6,528 bases of DNA from an uncultured Bifidobacterium sp. Lineage in GTDB: Bacteria; Actinomycetota; Actinomycetes; Actinomycetales; Bifidobacteriaceae. Each line of letters starts with the position of its first letter. Position 1 is the first letter of the stretch. The notes beneath the pieces are model-generated. The model was not told the DNA's origin, did not search any database, and was given only the letters and a program-made list of their open reading frames with translations. Of this stretch, positions 6,464 to 6,528 are shown piece after piece. Position numbers and translations under genes: made by a program. The stretch covers positions 1 through 6,528 of the forward strand of contig CALEGL010000168.1 in NCBI GenBank assembly GCA_937876495.1, read 5' to 3'.

Positions 6464-6528
6464 CTGTCCCCTATACACAGCCGACCGTGCCGACGAATAG
6501 AGAGCGGTTGCAAGCGGCGGCGACCTCG
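6464..6528 (+). other. Sequencing-adapter read-through (Nextera/Tn5), not genomic
   Basis: Read on the plus strand, 6464-6496 aligns without gaps to the 33-base Nextera adapter read-through sequence (mosaic end followed by the read-1 tail), by my count 27 of 33 identical. Bases 6497-6504 read ATAGAGAG, which is exactly the reverse complement of the i5 index CTCTCTAT (S502 type), in exactly the place an index belongs. Bases 6505-6528 should then be the P5 primer complement, but match it only poorly (about 10 of 24 ungapped), as expected of degraded read ends. The order mosaic end, read-1 tail, index is that of a library read passing through a short insert. It explains why UvrA homology ends here. 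The mismatches suggest it escaped trimming because of base-call errors. The adapter sequences are from memory. Confidence 0.9.

Noticed and set aside
6464..6482. Tn5-like mosaic end as evidence of a transposon inserted into uvrA
   Set aside because: The mosaic-end-like bases are followed by the Nextera read-1 tail and an exact index sequence, which a natural transposon would not have. Library adapter is the far better explanation.
1..6528. Undescribed defence system, CRISPR array, RNA gene or mobile element
   Set aside because: Nearly every base is in conserved housekeeping genes with intact motifs. No repeat array, tRNA- or rRNA-like sequence, transposase or phage-like gene is visible.

Overview
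The window is a very GC-rich chromosomal fragment from an actinobacterium. Remembered protein resemblances (UvrC, RapZ and UvrA wording) and the gene order uvrA-uvrC-aroE-rapZ-whiA point to the Bifidobacteriaceae, but no database search was possible. All five genes lie on the minus strand, so transcription runs from high to low coordinates.

Layout in the direction of transcription: the C-terminal third of uvrA (about 6463-5339), complete uvrC (5342-2814), complete aroE-like shikimate dehydrogenase (2817-1768), complete rapZ (1754-723), a 135-base gap with a small hairpin and a 16-bp palindrome, then the N-terminal part of whiA (587 to base 1, running off the window). uvrA/uvrC and uvrC/aroE overlap by the four bases ATGA, and aroE/rapZ are 13 bases apart with a Shine-Dalgarno in the gap. 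The genes are probably one translationally coupled operon. UvrA and UvrC are nucleotide-excision-repair partners; AroE is a step of aromatic amino acid synthesis; RapZ and WhiA are a conserved pair linked to regulation of cell-envelope precursors, metabolism and division.

The most important observation is not biological. Roughly bases 6464-6528 are not bacterial genome. They match, with scattered errors, Illumina Nextera/Tn5 adapter read-through: the Tn5 mosaic end, then the read-1 adapter tail, then an exact 8-base match to the reverse complement of an i5 index (S502 type). The apparent start of uvrA at 6478 lies inside this adapter, so uvrA is truncated by the end of an assembly contig, not by mutation.

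I found no RNA gene, mobile element, CRISPR array or undescribed system. The remaining points of interest are start-codon choice for whiA, low-complexity expansions in several of the proteins, the absence of yvcK between rapZ and whiA, and a DnaA-box-like palindrome upstream of whiA.
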